Shown here one piece after another: positions 1-8,159 of a stretch of 38,321 bases of DNA. The position numbers and the translations under genes are program-made. Positions within the stretch are counted from its first letter, which is position 1. Every line of letters begins with the position of its first letter. The notes under the pieces are model-generated. The model did no database searches, was not told the origin of the DNA, and saw only the letters and a program-made list of their open reading frames with translations. The stretch comes from Bacteroides caecigallinarum (GTDB taxonomy: Bacteria; Bacteroidota; Bacteroidia; Bacteroidales; Bacteroidaceae). Location: NCBI RefSeq assembly GCF_021530995.1, contig NZ_JADYTF010000019.1:1-38321 (forward strand), read 5' to 3'.

Positions 1-608
1 ACATCAAATATATTGCAACAGACCTCTCTGCCGCCTTTATCTCCTCTGTATATGAGAATTGCCCAAATGCGGTGCACGTGTTTGACCATTTCCATGTGGT
101 AAAGCTTATGAACGAGAAGCTGGATGAGATACGCAGGATACAATACCACATGGAAAAAGACATCAACAAACGTAAGGTGTTGAAAGGTACGCGATACCTG
201 TTACTGAGTAATGGGGCGGATATCTTCGACAAGGAGTATAAGACACGGCTTGACAACGCGCTGGATATGAACAAGCCCCTGTCGCAGGCATACTACCTGA
301 AAGAACAGCTCAGGGAAATCTGGACGCAAGTCAATAAGAACAATGCTGAAATGGTCATGCTGGATTGGGTAAAGCAAGCCCAAGAAAGCAAAGTGCCGCA
401 ACTGGTGAAGATGGCAGCCACAGTAATGGCACACAGAACAGGCATACTCGCATGGTACGACTGTCATATATCGACCGGAAAAGTAGAAGGAATCAACAAC
501 AAGATAAAGGTCTTGAAGAGAGCGGCATACGGATTTAGGGATGAACGATACTTTGAGCTAAGGTTATATGCACTCCATGATTGCCGCATCACGCGAAATG
601 TCGGATGA
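1..608 (+). CDS. ISL3-family transposase, C-terminal part (5' end outside window)
   Basis: The reading frame is open from the window edge (first full codon at base 3) to the stop at 606-608, so this is the 3' part of a longer gene. A GTG at 72 is only an internal codon. The translation shows the ISL3-type DDE transposase pattern: a D in the 'ATDLSAAF' segment, then 'VFDHFHVVKLMN', and near the C-terminus 'GKVEGINNKIKVLKRAAYGFRD' with the catalytic Glu region. This family moves an insertion sequence by cut-and-paste using a single transposase. The gene faces the minus-strand tra operon and its stop lies only 27 bases from the traM stop, so the element is inserted directly behind traM. The far end of the IS is outside the window. 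Family call is firm; exact IS name unknown. Confidence 0.85.
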   Translation, partial: IKYIATDLSAAFISSVYENCPNAVHVFDHFHVVKLMNEKLDEIRRIQYHMEKDINKRKVLKGTRYLLLSNGADIFDKEYKTRLDNALDMNKPLSQAYYLKEQLREIWTQVNKNNAEMVMLDWVKQAQESKVPQLVKMAATVMAHRTGILAWYDCHISTGKVEGINNKIKVLKRAAYGFRDERYFELRLYALHDCRITRNVG

Positions 609-611
609 ACC

Positions 612-625
612 AAATTTTAGTGGTT
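612..625. repeat. Copy 1 of a 14-bp repeated motif (AAATTTTAGTGGTT)
   Basis: Exact copy of AAATTTTAGTGGTT between the transposase stop and the traM stop. The octamer CGGATGAA lies just upstream (602-609) and also precedes the copy at 8065. It may belong to the IS end or to the ICE sequence next to which the IS inserted. Other copies are at 8065-8078 and 19393-19406, with a 13-of-14 match on the other strand at 15877-15890. Confidence 0.6.
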
Positions 626-635
626 TGTCAAATGA

Positions 636-1931
636 TTATTGCTGTTTGGCGTAAAGCATCACCCTGTACCCGGCTTTCAGCTTCACTTTCACGGTTCGGA
701 ACTTCTTGGCAAGGTAGCCGGATGCACCCTGCATCAGCCCCCTTGTAACGTCCATCGCCACCTGTTGCCCGGCGTTCTGCGTAAAGGAAATGCTTGTACC
801 CAGCCCGCTGCCGATATTCGCTATCGCCTCGTTGAACGCTTCCTGCTCCATCGAGGACGGGACGGAAAGCCCCTTTTGCCCGTCCGTGTCGAACACGGCG
901 AGTTCCACCGGGATGATGTTTCCCGCATACTCTATCGAGGACACCAGTATGTCGAGACGTTCGCCCTGTACCTTTGCCGTACCCGCCACAAGGGTATTCT
1001 TCGGGATGACGATGTTGCCCGCCTGCATGGGTTCAAGCAGACGGAGTTTTACCGCCTGCCCGTCCGTCAGCGTCTGGTCTTGATGGATGCAGGCGGCTAT
1101 CGTGTTCCTGCCCATTGCGTAGCCCGTTCCTACCGCCGTGTTGAAGCCGTAGTTGCGTGGCTGGCTGTAAGCACGGATAAAATCGGCATCGCTCATGGGC
1201 TGTTGCAGCCCTGAAACGGCGTTTTCCCGTACTGCCTGCACGGACACCGCTTCCGGCTTCTTTTCGATGTCGCCCACGACTGGCACTTGTGCCGCCTGCC
1301 TGTCGCCGCCTGCATATTTGGCGGCAAGCTCGTATGACTTTTCCAATAGAGCCATCTGTTCGTCAGCGGTGGGCGTGGCTTCTCGCTGAAGTTCCAGCTT
1401 TTCGGTCAGTTCCGCCACCTGCCGTTTCAAGTCCTCTTTTTCCCTGTCCTCCGGGGGCGTTTCATAGAACGTGCTCAACTGGCGGTTGATGTCCCGGTAG
1501 GCGGTCGCCGAGGAAGAAGCGCCGCCGCCCCGCACGGGCTTCGGATCTTCTTCCGGCATCAGTCCGGCTTCCGCCTGCGGTTCTTCGGTTTCATCGTCCC
1601 CTATGAAACCGAAGTCCTGAAGGGATTGTATCCTGTCCTGCCGTTTCCGGCTCATCATCGCCTGCTCGTAGGCGGTCTGCTTGTCCGCTATAATCCCGTC
1701 CTCTGCGGGCAGCGGGATGTCGGCATTGAAACCGCCCACGCTTTCCGTTTCCGCTTTCTCCTTGCCGGAGGGGGCGAATATCAGGTACATGCACCCTGCA
1801 AAGGCGAGGAACATCAGCGGGAAGACTATCATTTTCCTGCGCCGCTGCACCTCTTTCGGGGAAAGTTCCCGTTTGGGCTTCTTCTCCTTTTCGGGCTGTC
1901 TGCCCGGTTCATTTTTCTGTACTTCTTCCAT
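636..1931 (-). CDS. traM: Conjugative transposon protein TraM (VirB10-like)
   Basis: Protein of 431 aa with a basic cytoplasmic N-terminus rich in Lys/Glu, one membrane segment at about residues 34-53, a long variable periplasmic region with coiled-coil character (residues about 160-205), and a C-terminal conserved domain from about 270 onwards ('ACIHQDQTLTDGQAVKLRL', 'IVIPKNTLVAGTAKVQGERL'). This layout is that of Bacteroidetes TraM, thought to fill the VirB10-like role of the mating-pore scaffold spanning the inner membrane and periplasm. The gene overlaps traL by 23 bases and is the last intact tra gene visible. In CTnDOT-type elements traN and further genes normally follow, but here the ISL3 element lies immediately behind the stop codon. 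Start chosen at 1931, giving the usual charged N-terminus. Confidence 0.93.
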   Translation of the reverse strand: MEEVQKNEPGRQPEKEKKPKRELSPKEVQRRRKMIVFPLMFLAFAGCMYLIFAPSGKEKAETESVGGFNADIPLPAEDGIIADKQTAYEQAMMSRKRQDRIQSLQDFGFIGDDETEEPQAEAGLMPEEDPKPVRGGGASSSATAYRDINRQLSTFYETPPEDREKEDLKRQVAELTEKLELQREATPTADEQMALLEKSYELAAKYAGGDRQAAQVPVVGDIEKKPEAVSVQAVRENAVSGLQQPMSDADFIRAYSQPRNYGFNTAVGTGYAMGRNTIAACIHQDQTLTDGQAVKLRLLEPMQAGNIVIPKNTLVAGTAKVQGERLDILVSSIEYAGNIIPVELAVFDTDGQKGLSVPSSMEQEAFNEAIANIGSGLGTSISFTQNAGQQVAMDVTRGLMQGASGYLAKKFRTVKVKLKAGYRVMLYAKQQ

Positions 1932-2196
1932 ATTCAGGTCTGTTTGTTAAATTGATACTGTCGTTACCATGTAGCGGGAACTGCCGGATGTGTTCGATTT
2001 GCAGCCTTTGCCCGTCCCGTTTCCCGATGTTGTAAATGGACGAAACGGTGATATAGAGGGACAAGCCGCCGAACAGGGCGGACATCACGAGGATGACCGC
2101 CAGCCGCTTGCCCGGCGTGATACGCCCGCACAGGCGGCGCAGGCGTTCATCCGCCCAGTCCCGCACCGTTTCAATGTAATTTCGCTTCCTCTCCAT
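1909..2196 (-). CDS. traL: Conjugative transposon protein TraL
   Basis: Small protein of 95 aa when started at the ATG at 2194-2196 (MERKRNYIETVRDW). An upstream in-frame ATG at 2238 would lie inside traK and is unlikely. The sequence has a basic N-terminal helix and one membrane segment ('LAVILVMSALFGGLSLYITV'), then a short hydrophilic tail. This matches TraL of CTnDOT-type transfer operons (DUF3989-like), a membrane component of the mating apparatus of unknown detailed role. The start lies 5 bases after the end of traK and the 3' end overlaps traM, so the three genes are translationally linked. Confidence 0.85.
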   Translation of the reverse strand: MERKRNYIETVRDWADERLRRLCGRITPGKRLAVILVMSALFGGLSLYITVSSIYNIGKRDGQRLQIEHIRQFPLHGNDSINLTNRPEYGRSTEK

Positions 2197-2200
2197 AAGG

Positions 2201-2824
2201 CTATCGTTTAATGGTTTGCAAATCCCTGTTCTCGTCAATCGTGAACGCTTCCATGATGAAGCCGTGCGGGTTGTTGTCGCTCCGTGTGGCGTTCAGGAGC
2301 CTGCACGTGGTGACAAGGCTTCTGACCGTCAGGCTGCTTTCCCGGACAATAAGCTGCCGGGCATAGGTTCTCACCTTGTAGGGGTACTGGTTGAAGTCAC
2401 ATTTCACGCTGTCAATCTCCACCGTCTGGTTGATGTTGCCCGAAATGATACGGTTGTAGTAGCCCTTTTCCGACAAGTCCTTGTAGTAGTTGAACGCACT
2501 CCTGTCGGCGAGGAACAAGGAGCGTTTGATGTTTCCCTCGATGGCGTCCTTGTCGGGCGAGAGCGTGAAAAAGAGTTCGTGGAAACGCTTCACGTGCGAT
2601 TTCGCTTCAATCGGTCTGTTCTGCGCCATGTCCTGCGAGAGAGCCAGCATCAGGCTCTTGCCGTTGTCGAGGACGTATATCTTCTGCCGCTGCTTTTCGG
2701 CGAAGCTGTACGAGTTCCACACGGCAAAGCCCGTGACCAGTGCGCACAGGCAGATGAATACCAGCGCAAAGAGCCGGATTTGCCGGAAGCTCGTTTCGAT
2801 GTTCGTCAATGACTTGAATTCCAT
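2201..2824 (-). CDS. traK: Conjugative transposon protein TraK (VirB8-like)
   Basis: Protein of 207 aa with a short cytoplasmic start, a membrane segment at about residues 16-36 ('LFALVFICLCALVTGFAVW') and a periplasmic domain. The opening 'FKSLTNIETSFRQIRL' and the later 'YPYKVRTYARQLIVRESSLTVRSLVTTCRL' are typical of Bacteroidetes TraK, regarded as the VirB8-like inner-membrane component of the transfer machine. It lies between traJ (20 bases upstream) and traL (4 bases downstream) in the standard order. Length is normal for the family. Confidence 0.93.
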   Translation of the reverse strand: MEFKSLTNIETSFRQIRLFALVFICLCALVTGFAVWNSYSFAEKQRQKIYVLDNGKSLMLALSQDMAQNRPIEAKSHVKRFHELFFTLSPDKDAIEGNIKRSLFLADRSAFNYYKDLSEKGYYNRIISGNINQTVEIDSVKCDFNQYPYKVRTYARQLIVRESSLTVRSLVTTCRLLNATRSDNNPHGFIMEAFTIDENRDLQTIKR

Positions 2825-2844
2825 ATTCTAAAAATTGAAGTTGG

Positions 2845-3843
2845 TTATTTGAGAAGTTTTCCTGCAATCTTTCCGGTTGCCGCACCTGCCGCCGCACCCG
2901 TGAGTGCGCCCGCACGTGTCAGGTTGCGGTTGTATGCGGTTGTACCCCCGGCTGACACAATCCAGCCTGCCACTGTCGGAACGGTGAAGTAGCCCACGAT
3001 GCCGATAATCATAAAGATTACATACACGGTACTGCTCCCGTCCGGTATGAAGTTCGGGTCGGAAAGCTGCTCGATGTCCTTCTGGAGCATCAGTGTCTGT
3101 ATGCGTGCCAGCACGCTGCTGAACAAGTCCGACACGGGAAGCCACAGGTAAATCGAGATATAGCGTGAAATCCACTGGGTCAGCGTGCTTTGGAAACCGT
3201 CATAGACGGAAAGGGCGAACGCCAGCGGACCCAGTATCGAGAGCACTATCAGGAAGAACGTGCGCAGCGTGTCGATAATCAGCCCCGCTGCCTGAAAGAG
3301 TATTTCCAGCAGTTCCCTGAACCAGTCCCGGACGGATTTCTTGATGTTGTATGCCGCCCTGTCCATGTACATGCCCGTCATGGTAACCATGTCGGAGGGC
3401 GACCAGCCCAGTTCCTCCAGTTGCCTGTCAAATTCCTCGTCCGAAGCGAGGTATGCCGTTTCCGGGCTTCGCATCAGGGCTTCGTACTCCAGCCTGTCTT
3501 TCTGTGCCCGGTACTCGTTCATGTCGAAGGTCTGCGTTTCCATAAGCTGGCTGCATCCTTTCACTATCGGCGACAGCACCGTGTTGATAGTCCCCAGCAC
3601 GAACGTGGGGAAGAACATGATGCACAGCCCCAGCGCAAATGGGCGTAGAAGCGGGTACACGTCTATGGCTTCCGCCCGTGCGAGCGACTGCCATACCTTG
3701 GCGGCTACATAGAACAGCGCACCCAGCCCGGCTATCCCTTTGGCTACCCCCGTCATGTTGCCGCACAGGGGCATCATTTCGTCATACAGCACCCGCAGCA
3801 CTTGGTGCAGGTTGTCAAAATCCACTGCTAACAACATAGGCAT
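2845..3843 (-). CDS. traJ: Conjugative transposon protein TraJ (VirB6-like membrane protein)
   Basis: Polytopic protein of 332 aa. Hydrophobic segments are visible at about residues 30-55, 68-92, 180-215 and 270-295, with a charged region 120-165 in between. The C-terminus is rich in Ala/Gly ('AGALTGAAAGAATGKIAGK'). This is the TraJ family of Bacteroides conjugative transposons, considered VirB6-like: an inner-membrane channel component. It follows traI by 12 bases and precedes traK by 20 bases. Two ATGs (3843 and 3837) are possible starts; the first is used here. Confidence 0.9.
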   Translation of the reverse strand: MPMLLAVDFDNLHQVLRVLYDEMMPLCGNMTGVAKGIAGLGALFYVAAKVWQSLARAEAIDVYPLLRPFALGLCIMFFPTFVLGTINTVLSPIVKGCSQLMETQTFDMNEYRAQKDRLEYEALMRSPETAYLASDEEFDRQLEELGWSPSDMVTMTGMYMDRAAYNIKKSVRDWFRELLEILFQAAGLIIDTLRTFFLIVLSILGPLAFALSVYDGFQSTLTQWISRYISIYLWLPVSDLFSSVLARIQTLMLQKDIEQLSDPNFIPDGSSTVYVIFMIIGIVGYFTVPTVAGWIVSAGGTTAYNRNLTRAGALTGAAAGAATGKIAGKLLK

Positions 3844-3855
3844 GTCCGTTTGATG

Positions 3856-4484
3856 TTACCAGTAGTGTTCATCCGCCGAGCCGTAGAGAGCCAGCACCCG
3901 GTCGGTGTCGTTCTTTTTCTTTGCCCGCAGGTAGGACACGGAAATGTTCTTGCGGGTGTAGTAGTTCACGAGATTGCGGTAGTTCATCAGGCTTCGGTAG
4001 GCATTGTCGATGATTGCCAGCCGTTCGGCATCCGTCAGAGACATGCCCGTGATGTTCACGACATTTTTCAAGTCCTGAAGCACGTCCGAACTCTCGTCCA
4101 GCAGCATGGCATAGCCGGAGGATATGGTCGCCAGCTCGTCCGCCGTGAAATACGGGTCGGCGAGCATGATTTGGTAGTTCCTGACGTAGATTTCGGAGAT
4201 TTCCGCCACCAGTTCGATGCTTTTCTTCACCTTGATACCGCCCTTGACGACATCATGCACGGATTTGACGCATCGTAATAGGCTTTCCCCTGCTGGAAAA
4301 TCTTCTGCGTTTCCAGAAAGCCGTTCAGGGTGTTGGCTTTCGTTCCCGCCGTTTCCACAATCTGTTTGGCGGTGTTGATGATGCCCTGAGCCAAGTTGCC
4401 GGGGTCTGACACCACCCACTGGGCGGATGCCCTGCCCATGAAGCACAGGCATACCGCCATAAGAAGAATCGTTCTTTTCATCAT
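3856..4484 (-). pseudogene. traI: traI (DUF4141) disrupted by a one-base deletion
   Basis: Two frames together give a normal TraI. Codons from 4484 encode a signal peptide (MKRTILLMAVCLCFMGRASA) and the mature start up to 'GKAYYDA'. The reading then leaves the family sequence and ends at 4227 after 85 aa. From about 4268 down to 3856 another frame continues 'KSVHDVVKGGIKVKKSIELV...' to the normal C-terminus 'GSADEHYW'. Restoring one C between GCG and TCAAA (minus strand, at 4268/4269) rejoins them as ..DA-LKSVHD... TraI is a periplasmic protein of the transfer apparatus; the frameshift removes about 60% of it. The start overlaps the preceding stop as TGATG. A sequencing error cannot be excluded. 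Family identity is firm. Confidence 0.88.
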
Positions 4485-4831
4485 TTTTTGTTTTTAGGAT
4501 TTGTAACACGCCTGTATTCGCCGCTGGGCAGGAGCGTTATCCGGTCGTTCCTTTTGTCGTAGGTGAACTGTATGCCGAAGCCTGTTTCAATGAACAGGCA
4601 GCCGTTCCGCTCTGTCACCGGATAAGTAGTTTCCAGTACCCTGCCCCTGACATTCGCTTTACGGATGACGGTGTATCTGCCGTCCGTTTCCGTGAGTGTG
4701 AAAGCCGGGTGTCCCCTGACGTGTACCCAGTCGCCCTGCATCCTTTCCAGTTCCTTGCTTTCACTGTCCTTACAGCCAGCCAGCAGGCAGGCGGACAGCA
4801 GCGTGTAAATCAGATTGTCCATTAATTTCAT
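4481..4831 (-). CDS. Small transfer-region lipoprotein (DUF3876-like, TraH position)
   Basis: Protein of 116 aa beginning with a lipoprotein signal peptide whose lipobox is 'LLAGC' (Cys at residue 20), followed by 'DSESKELERMQGDWVHV'. The rest is a compact beta-rich domain with 'FIETGFGIQFTYDKRNDRITLLPSGEYRRV'. It occupies the traH position between traG and traI and resembles the DUF3876 proteins found there in Bacteroidetes elements. The role in transfer is not known to me. Its stop codon overlaps the traI start, so the two genes are translationally coupled. An alternative start is the ATG three codons downstream. Confidence 0.75.
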   Translation of the reverse strand: MKLMDNLIYTLLSACLLAGCKDSESKELERMQGDWVHVRGHPAFTLTETDGRYTVIRKANVRGRVLETTYPVTERNGCLFIETGFGIQFTYDKRNDRITLLPSGEYRRVTNPKNKK

Positions 4832-4842
4832 ATCGTTTATTT

Positions 4843-7356
4843 TTAGGTGGTTGATAATCCGGGATTTCTTTTGCTCTCCGCAAGCCGTTTGACAGCCAGT
4901 TCAAGGTTGCCACCCAGCTTGTCGGCAAGGGCGAACAGTTCCGTTTTCTCGCTTTCTTCGGTCGTGTACGTGTAATATTCCTCCAGCGAAACTTCCGTTG
5001 CGTACACCGCCGACTGCGTGCCGCCCAGCGAGAAGAACACTTCCTTGTACTTCCGTCCGGGATGGTTCGCCATGTTGATGGACAATATTTGCGAACGTTC
5101 CTTGTCGGTCAGTCCCAAGAGGTTCTGTATGCTGTCGAACTTGTTGAGATATTTCCTTTGGTCTAACAGAATCTTGCAGTCCGAATTGTTGATGATGCTC
5201 TCTTTCACGATAGGCGAGGAAATAATATCCTCCACTTCCTGCGTTACCACAATCGCTTCCCCGAAATACTTTCGGACGGTTTTGTACAAATATTTTATGT
5301 AGTCCGCCATGTTCGCCGACGCTATCGCTTTCCACGCTTCTTCAATCAGGATTAATTTTCTTATTCCCTTCAATTTGCGCATCTTGTTTATAAAGGCTTC
5401 CATGATGATGATGGTCGTTATCGGGAACAGTATCTTGTGGTCTTTGATATTGTCCAGCTCGAAGACAATAAAGCGTTTGTGCAGCAAGTCCAGTTCCTTG
5501 TCGGAGTTGAGCAGGTAGTCATACTCGCCGCCCTTGTAATAGGGTTCAAGCACGTTCAGGAAGCCGTCAATGTCAAAGTCCTTTTCCCTGACATTCTTCC
5601 GTTCAAGCTGTCGGCGGTATTCGTCCCGGACAAACTCGTAGAACGTGTTGAAGCAGGGTGTTACCGACCTGTCGCCCGTGATACGTTCGATATAGGCACT
5701 TACCGCATTGGACAACGCCACTTCTTCCGACCGCTTCGGGGCTTCATCGTCCCGCTTCCACAGGGTGAGTATAAGGGTCTTGATACTCTCTTTCTTCTCT
5801 ATGTCAAATACCCCGTCCTCGACATAGAACGGGTTGAACGCTATCGGGTTCTCGTTGGTGTAGGTGAAATAAATCCCGTCCTCGCCGTGCGTGCGGTTGT
5901 GGATAAGCTGGCACAGCCCCAAATAGCTGTTGCCCGTATCTACCAGCAGCACGTGCGCCCCCTGCTCGTAATACTGGCGTACCATGTGGTTGGTGAAGAA
6001 AGACTTCCCGCTGCCGCTCGGCCCAAGTATGAACTTGTTGCGGTTGGTCGTGATGCCTTTCTTCATGGGCAGGTCTGATATGTCGATGTGCAGCGGTCGC
6101 CCGCTCACCCTGTCCACCATTTTGATGCCGAAGGGCGAAAGCGAACTCTTGTAGTTCGTTTCTTCCACGAACAGGCAGAGAGCCTGCCCCAAGAACGTGT
6201 AGAAACTTTCTTCCGCCGGGAAGTCCCCCTCGTTGCCCGGTATGCCCGCCCAAAAGAGCGTGGGCGTATCGACCGTGTTGTGGCGTGGCTTGCATTCCAT
6301 CAGGGCAAGCTGGCTTCCCACATCGTTGCGTATGCGTTTGAGTTCCTCCCGGTCATCGCTCCAAGCCATGACGTTGCAGTGGCAGCGCACGGAAACAAGC
6401 CCCTTGCTGTGCGCTTCGTTCAGGTACTCGTCTATCCATTCCTTGTTTATCTGGTTGGCACGGGAGTAGCGGGAAAGCGACTGCATGTTCCGGGCGGTCT
6501 GCTCGAACGTTTTCAGGTTTTCGGCATGGTCGTCTATGAAGATGTATTGGTTATAGACGTGGTTGCACGACAGCAGCACGCCCACCGGGGCGGCGAATGA
6601 CAGGCGGCAGTCGCTCCGGTCGGTGGACAGCTTTTCAAACCGTGTGTCCGTACCGACCTTTTCCGGCAAATCTTCCACGTCCGAAAGCGTGTGCAGGCAC
6701 AGTATGTCGTCCCCGACACGCATTTCTTCCGGGTAAAGCCCGATGTCTTTCAGGCAGGTGGTATCTGTCTGTGAAAGCGAGAAGTATTTCTCGATGATGC
6801 CAGCCTTTCCGTCCTGCCCGGTGATTTCCGGTACTGCCAGCCGGGTAAGCGTGACAAACCCGCTGTCGTTCATGATACGCTCGAACTGTCCGACCGCTTC
6901 GATGAATTTCATAGCCGTTTCCCTGTCCGCTATCTCCTGCGGAACAATCCTGCCCCGGCAGAGGGTGGAGAAGTCGCTCTGTCGGCGGCTTCTCTCCCTT
7001 GTCGTCTTTGTCAGGAACAGGTAACAGTAATGGTTCAGGAACGGGCGTTCATTGAAGTGCCGCTCAAAACTCCGGGACAGGAAACTGAGTTCGTCCTTTC
7101 CGGTGTCGGGCTGGTAGTTCTCCGTGATGAAGAAGTCCTGCTTGTGTACTATGGAATAGTCGGGCAGTACCTTGATTGCCTTGTACCATGCCGAATGTAT
7201 GGCTTCATATTCGGCACTGGTAACGGTGAACAGTTCGGGCAGTTCCACCCGGAAAGCCACCGTTATGTCGGCATCCTTTGAAATGATGCAGCCGTTCTCC
7301 ACCGCCAAAAGGGGAAATTTCCTTTCCAGCGTGGTAGCCTTTAACATATTCCTCAT
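4843..7356 (-). CDS. traG: TraG, VirB4-type conjugation ATPase
   Basis: Protein of 837 aa. The N-terminal half carries the TraG N-terminal domain ('LERKFPLLAVENGCIISKDA'); the C-terminal half is an ATPase with Walker A GPSGSGKS at residues 445-452 and Walker B 'LILIEEAW' near 668-675. Conserved 'VVTQEVEDIISSPIVKESIINNSDCKILLDQ' follows. This is the VirB4-like motor that energises assembly and substrate passage of the type IV secretion system at the inner membrane. The ATG overlaps the traF stop (ATGA, 7353-7356). Full length, no frame breaks seen. Confidence 0.97.
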   Translation of the reverse strand: MRNMLKATTLERKFPLLAVENGCIISKDADITVAFRVELPELFTVTSAEYEAIHSAWYKAIKVLPDYSIVHKQDFFITENYQPDTGKDELSFLSRSFERHFNERPFLNHYCYLFLTKTTRERSRRQSDFSTLCRGRIVPQEIADRETAMKFIEAVGQFERIMNDSGFVTLTRLAVPEITGQDGKAGIIEKYFSLSQTDTTCLKDIGLYPEEMRVGDDILCLHTLSDVEDLPEKVGTDTRFEKLSTDRSDCRLSFAAPVGVLLSCNHVYNQYIFIDDHAENLKTFEQTARNMQSLSRYSRANQINKEWIDEYLNEAHSKGLVSVRCHCNVMAWSDDREELKRIRNDVGSQLALMECKPRHNTVDTPTLFWAGIPGNEGDFPAEESFYTFLGQALCLFVEETNYKSSLSPFGIKMVDRVSGRPLHIDISDLPMKKGITTNRNKFILGPSGSGKSFFTNHMVRQYYEQGAHVLLVDTGNSYLGLCQLIHNRTHGEDGIYFTYTNENPIAFNPFYVEDGVFDIEKKESIKTLILTLWKRDDEAPKRSEEVALSNAVSAYIERITGDRSVTPCFNTFYEFVRDEYRRQLERKNVREKDFDIDGFLNVLEPYYKGGEYDYLLNSDKELDLLHKRFIVFELDNIKDHKILFPITTIIIMEAFINKMRKLKGIRKLILIEEAWKAIASANMADYIKYLYKTVRKYFGEAIVVTQEVEDIISSPIVKESIINNSDCKILLDQRKYLNKFDSIQNLLGLTDKERSQILSINMANHPGRKYKEVFFSLGGTQSAVYATEVSLEEYYTYTTEESEKTELFALADKLGGNLELAVKRLAESKRNPGLSTT

Positions 7357-7688
7357 GGTCTTTCTTCCTTTCTTTTTTTATAGGTGAATAATCTGGGTAT
7401 CGCCTTTCGGCTGATGATGAAGCGGGGATGTCTTTTGCGGGCGGCAGCTTTCATCAGTCCGTGCGTGCCGTACTTGGCGTTGAGCCGGAACGTCTGCCAT
7501 ACGAGCAGCAGCGAAGCCGACACGATGAAACCGATACATAGCCACTGGTTCACGCCTGCCATGAACAGGACAATGAACACCACGAACACGGCGAGCAAGC
7601 CGCCCGCAAAGATGAAAAGGTACTGGCTTTTCAGCCCCTTGAACTCCACCGGCTTCCCGATACCCCTGTTTACCGGATATTCAGACAT
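7353..7688 (-). CDS. traF: Conjugative transposon protein TraF (DUF4133)
   Basis: Protein of 111 aa when started at the ATG at 7688 (MSEYPVNRGIGKPVEFKGLK). The longer frame back to 7736 overlaps traE and is not needed. Two membrane segments ('YLFIFAGGLLAVFVVFIVLF' and 'LCIGFIVSASLLLVWQTF') are followed by a basic tail. This is the DUF4133/TraF family, VirB3-like in size and topology and usually encoded just ahead of the VirB4-like traG, as here. The stop overlaps the traG start. Confidence 0.9.
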   Translation of the reverse strand: MSEYPVNRGIGKPVEFKGLKSQYLFIFAGGLLAVFVVFIVLFMAGVNQWLCIGFIVSASLLLVWQTFRLNAKYGTHGLMKAAARKRHPRFIISRKAIPRLFTYKKRKEERP

Positions 7689-7698
7689 AGCCGCCGTT

Positions 7699-7995
7699 TT
7701 AGAGGAAGAACGAACGCAGGATAGTGGCGGCGACAATCAGGAAGATGCACGCCCCGAACCAACTTGCGGCGGTCTTGCTGGTATCGGGGTCACCGCTTGA
7801 GAACTTGTTATACACCTTTACACCGCCAATCAAGCCGCAGACCGCCCCGATTGCGTACACCAGCTTTGTTCCGGGGTCGAAATACCCGGTTATCATGTTG
7901 GTGGCTTCGGTAATGCCCGCCTGTCCGTTACCTTGTGCGTAGGCACTTACCACAGCGGCAAGGAGAGCCGCCGACAAAAAGATTTTCTTTTTCAT
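7699..7995 (-). CDS. traE: Conjugative transposon protein TraE (DUF4134, VirB2-like)
   Basis: Protein of 98 aa when started at the ATG at 7995 (MKKKIFLSAALLAAVVSAYAQ), which gives a signal peptide ending near 'AYAQ'. The upstream in-frame ATG at 8085 adds 30 residues with no family character. The mature part has two hydrophobic helices ('LVYAIGAVCGLIGGVKVY', 'FGACIFLIVAATILRSFFL') joined by a short loop. This fits a VirB2-like pilin-type component. It is followed 10 bases later by traF. The unusually long 164-base gap from traD contains a 20-bp repeat shared with the topB downstream region. Confidence 0.9.
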   Translation of the reverse strand: MKKKIFLSAALLAAVVSAYAQGNGQAGITEATNMITGYFDPGTKLVYAIGAVCGLIGGVKVYNKFSSGDPDTSKTAASWFGACIFLIVAATILRSFFL

Positions 7996-8061
7996 TGCGA
8001 ATTGGATTTTAATGCCGGGACAGCGGGTGGATAGTCCGCTGCCGCACGGCGGATGAATAAT

Positions 8062-8081
8062 TTGAAATTTTAGTGGTTGCG
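8062..8081. repeat. Copy 2 of the repeated motif (20-bp form) upstream of traE
   Basis: TTGAAATTTTAGTGGTTGCG, identical over 20 bp to 19390-19409. It lies 67 bases upstream of the traE start, in the only sizeable gap inside the tra operon (7996-8159). On the minus strand it reads CAACCACTAAAATTTCAA, close to the sequence just upstream of the 15901 gene. Function unknown. Confidence 0.75.
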
Positions 8082-8159
8082 GCACGGATGCCGTCTGTTG
8101 GTGTCAGTATTGCCAATCAACCGTAATCACGTTGCTTCATATTGCTATACATTATTATA

